A stretch of DNA of 36,278 nt from assembly GCA_027336365.1 (NCBI GenBank), contig DAHWFY010000008.1, positions 1-36,278 on the forward strand. Reading direction: 5' to 3'. A model generated the notes under the pieces. The model was not told the origin of the DNA and searched no databases. It was given only the letters and a program-made list of their open reading frames with translations. Made by a program: the position numbers and the translations under genes. Positions 35,902 through 36,278 of the stretch are shown piece by piece (the first letter of the stretch is position 1; each line of letters opens with the position of its first letter). The DNA is from Bacillota bacterium (GTDB lineage Bacteria; Bacillota; Bacilli; Alicyclobacillales; Alicyclobacillaceae).

Positions 35902-36278
35902 ATGAAAACAGCCGTGTATTGGAATACTCTTTCTCATCAAGACTGGACCCTTCACCTTGCAGCCACAGACCGTGGGCTGTGCTGCATTACACTACCCAAT
36001 GAACCGCTCGAGACTTTGGCCACATGGGTAAATCGACATATTCCCAATGCGGAAATGCTGAAAGATGATAAAAAAATCTTGCCATACGCTCAGCAACTCC
36101 GCGAATACTTTGCGGGTTCCCGGACAGAGTTCACAATGCCTCTCGACTTATACGGCACGCCGTTTCAGCATGCGGTATGGGTTGAACTCAAGCGCGTCCC
36201 CTATGGGGAAACCGTGTCCTACTCTGACCTTGCTCAACGCATCGGCCACCCAAAGGCAGTGCGTGCGGTGGGCGCCGC
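35902..36278 (+). CDS. ogt: methylated-DNA--protein-cysteine methyltransferase (Ogt), truncated by window end
   Basis: LDLYGTPFQHAVWVELKRVPYGETVSYSDLAQRIGHPKAVRAVGA...; the window ends before the PCHR active site. Confidence 0.9.
   Translation, partial: MKTAVYWNTLSHQDWTLHLAATDRGLCCITLPNEPLETLATWVNRHIPNAEMLKDDKKILPYAQQLREYFAGSRTEFTMPLDLYGTPFQHAVWVELKRVPYGETVSYSDLAQRIGHPKAVRAVGA

Overview
This 36.3-kb window is a dense chromosomal segment from a Gram-positive, probably spore-forming Bacillales-type bacterium. The lineage is inferred from YwhD, YunC, YuiD, YwfO, YutE, SpoIID-like and 3D-domain proteins plus two FtsW/RodA proteins. Main content: thpR-like 2'-5' RNA ligase, MBL hydrolase, FtsW- and RodA-like proteins, glycerophosphodiester phosphodiesterase, a SpoIID-domain gene pair, YwhD, an Orn/Lys/Arg decarboxylase, peroxiredoxin, an A-type Fe-S protein, HD phosphohydrolase, DedA, GT2 glycosyltransferase, YunC, YuiD, NUDIX, two complete 2-oxoacid:ferredoxin oxidoreductase (KorAB-type) operons, a HepT-like (YutE) protein, a 3D-domain protein, an opp peptide transporter (D-F-C-B-A order), tRNA-Lys(UUU), an IS110-family (probably IS1111-type) element, acyl-CoA synthetase, L-asparaginase and a truncated Ogt. 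The strongest observations are: (1) a Bcp-type peroxiredoxin whose peroxidatic Cys codon is an in-frame TGA (...YPKDNTPG-UGA-TQEASNFRD...), best explained as a selenoprotein or other UGA recoding; it is split in the supplied ORF track; (2) a dispersed ~67-bp two-hairpin repeat family at three loci; (3) a large nested inverted repeat in front of ogt; (4) a candidate guide-RNA region in the IS110-family element; (5) two unrelated short tandem arrays (15-bp and 11-bp periods) flanking the acyl-CoA synthetase gene. All calls come from reading the sequence without database searches.
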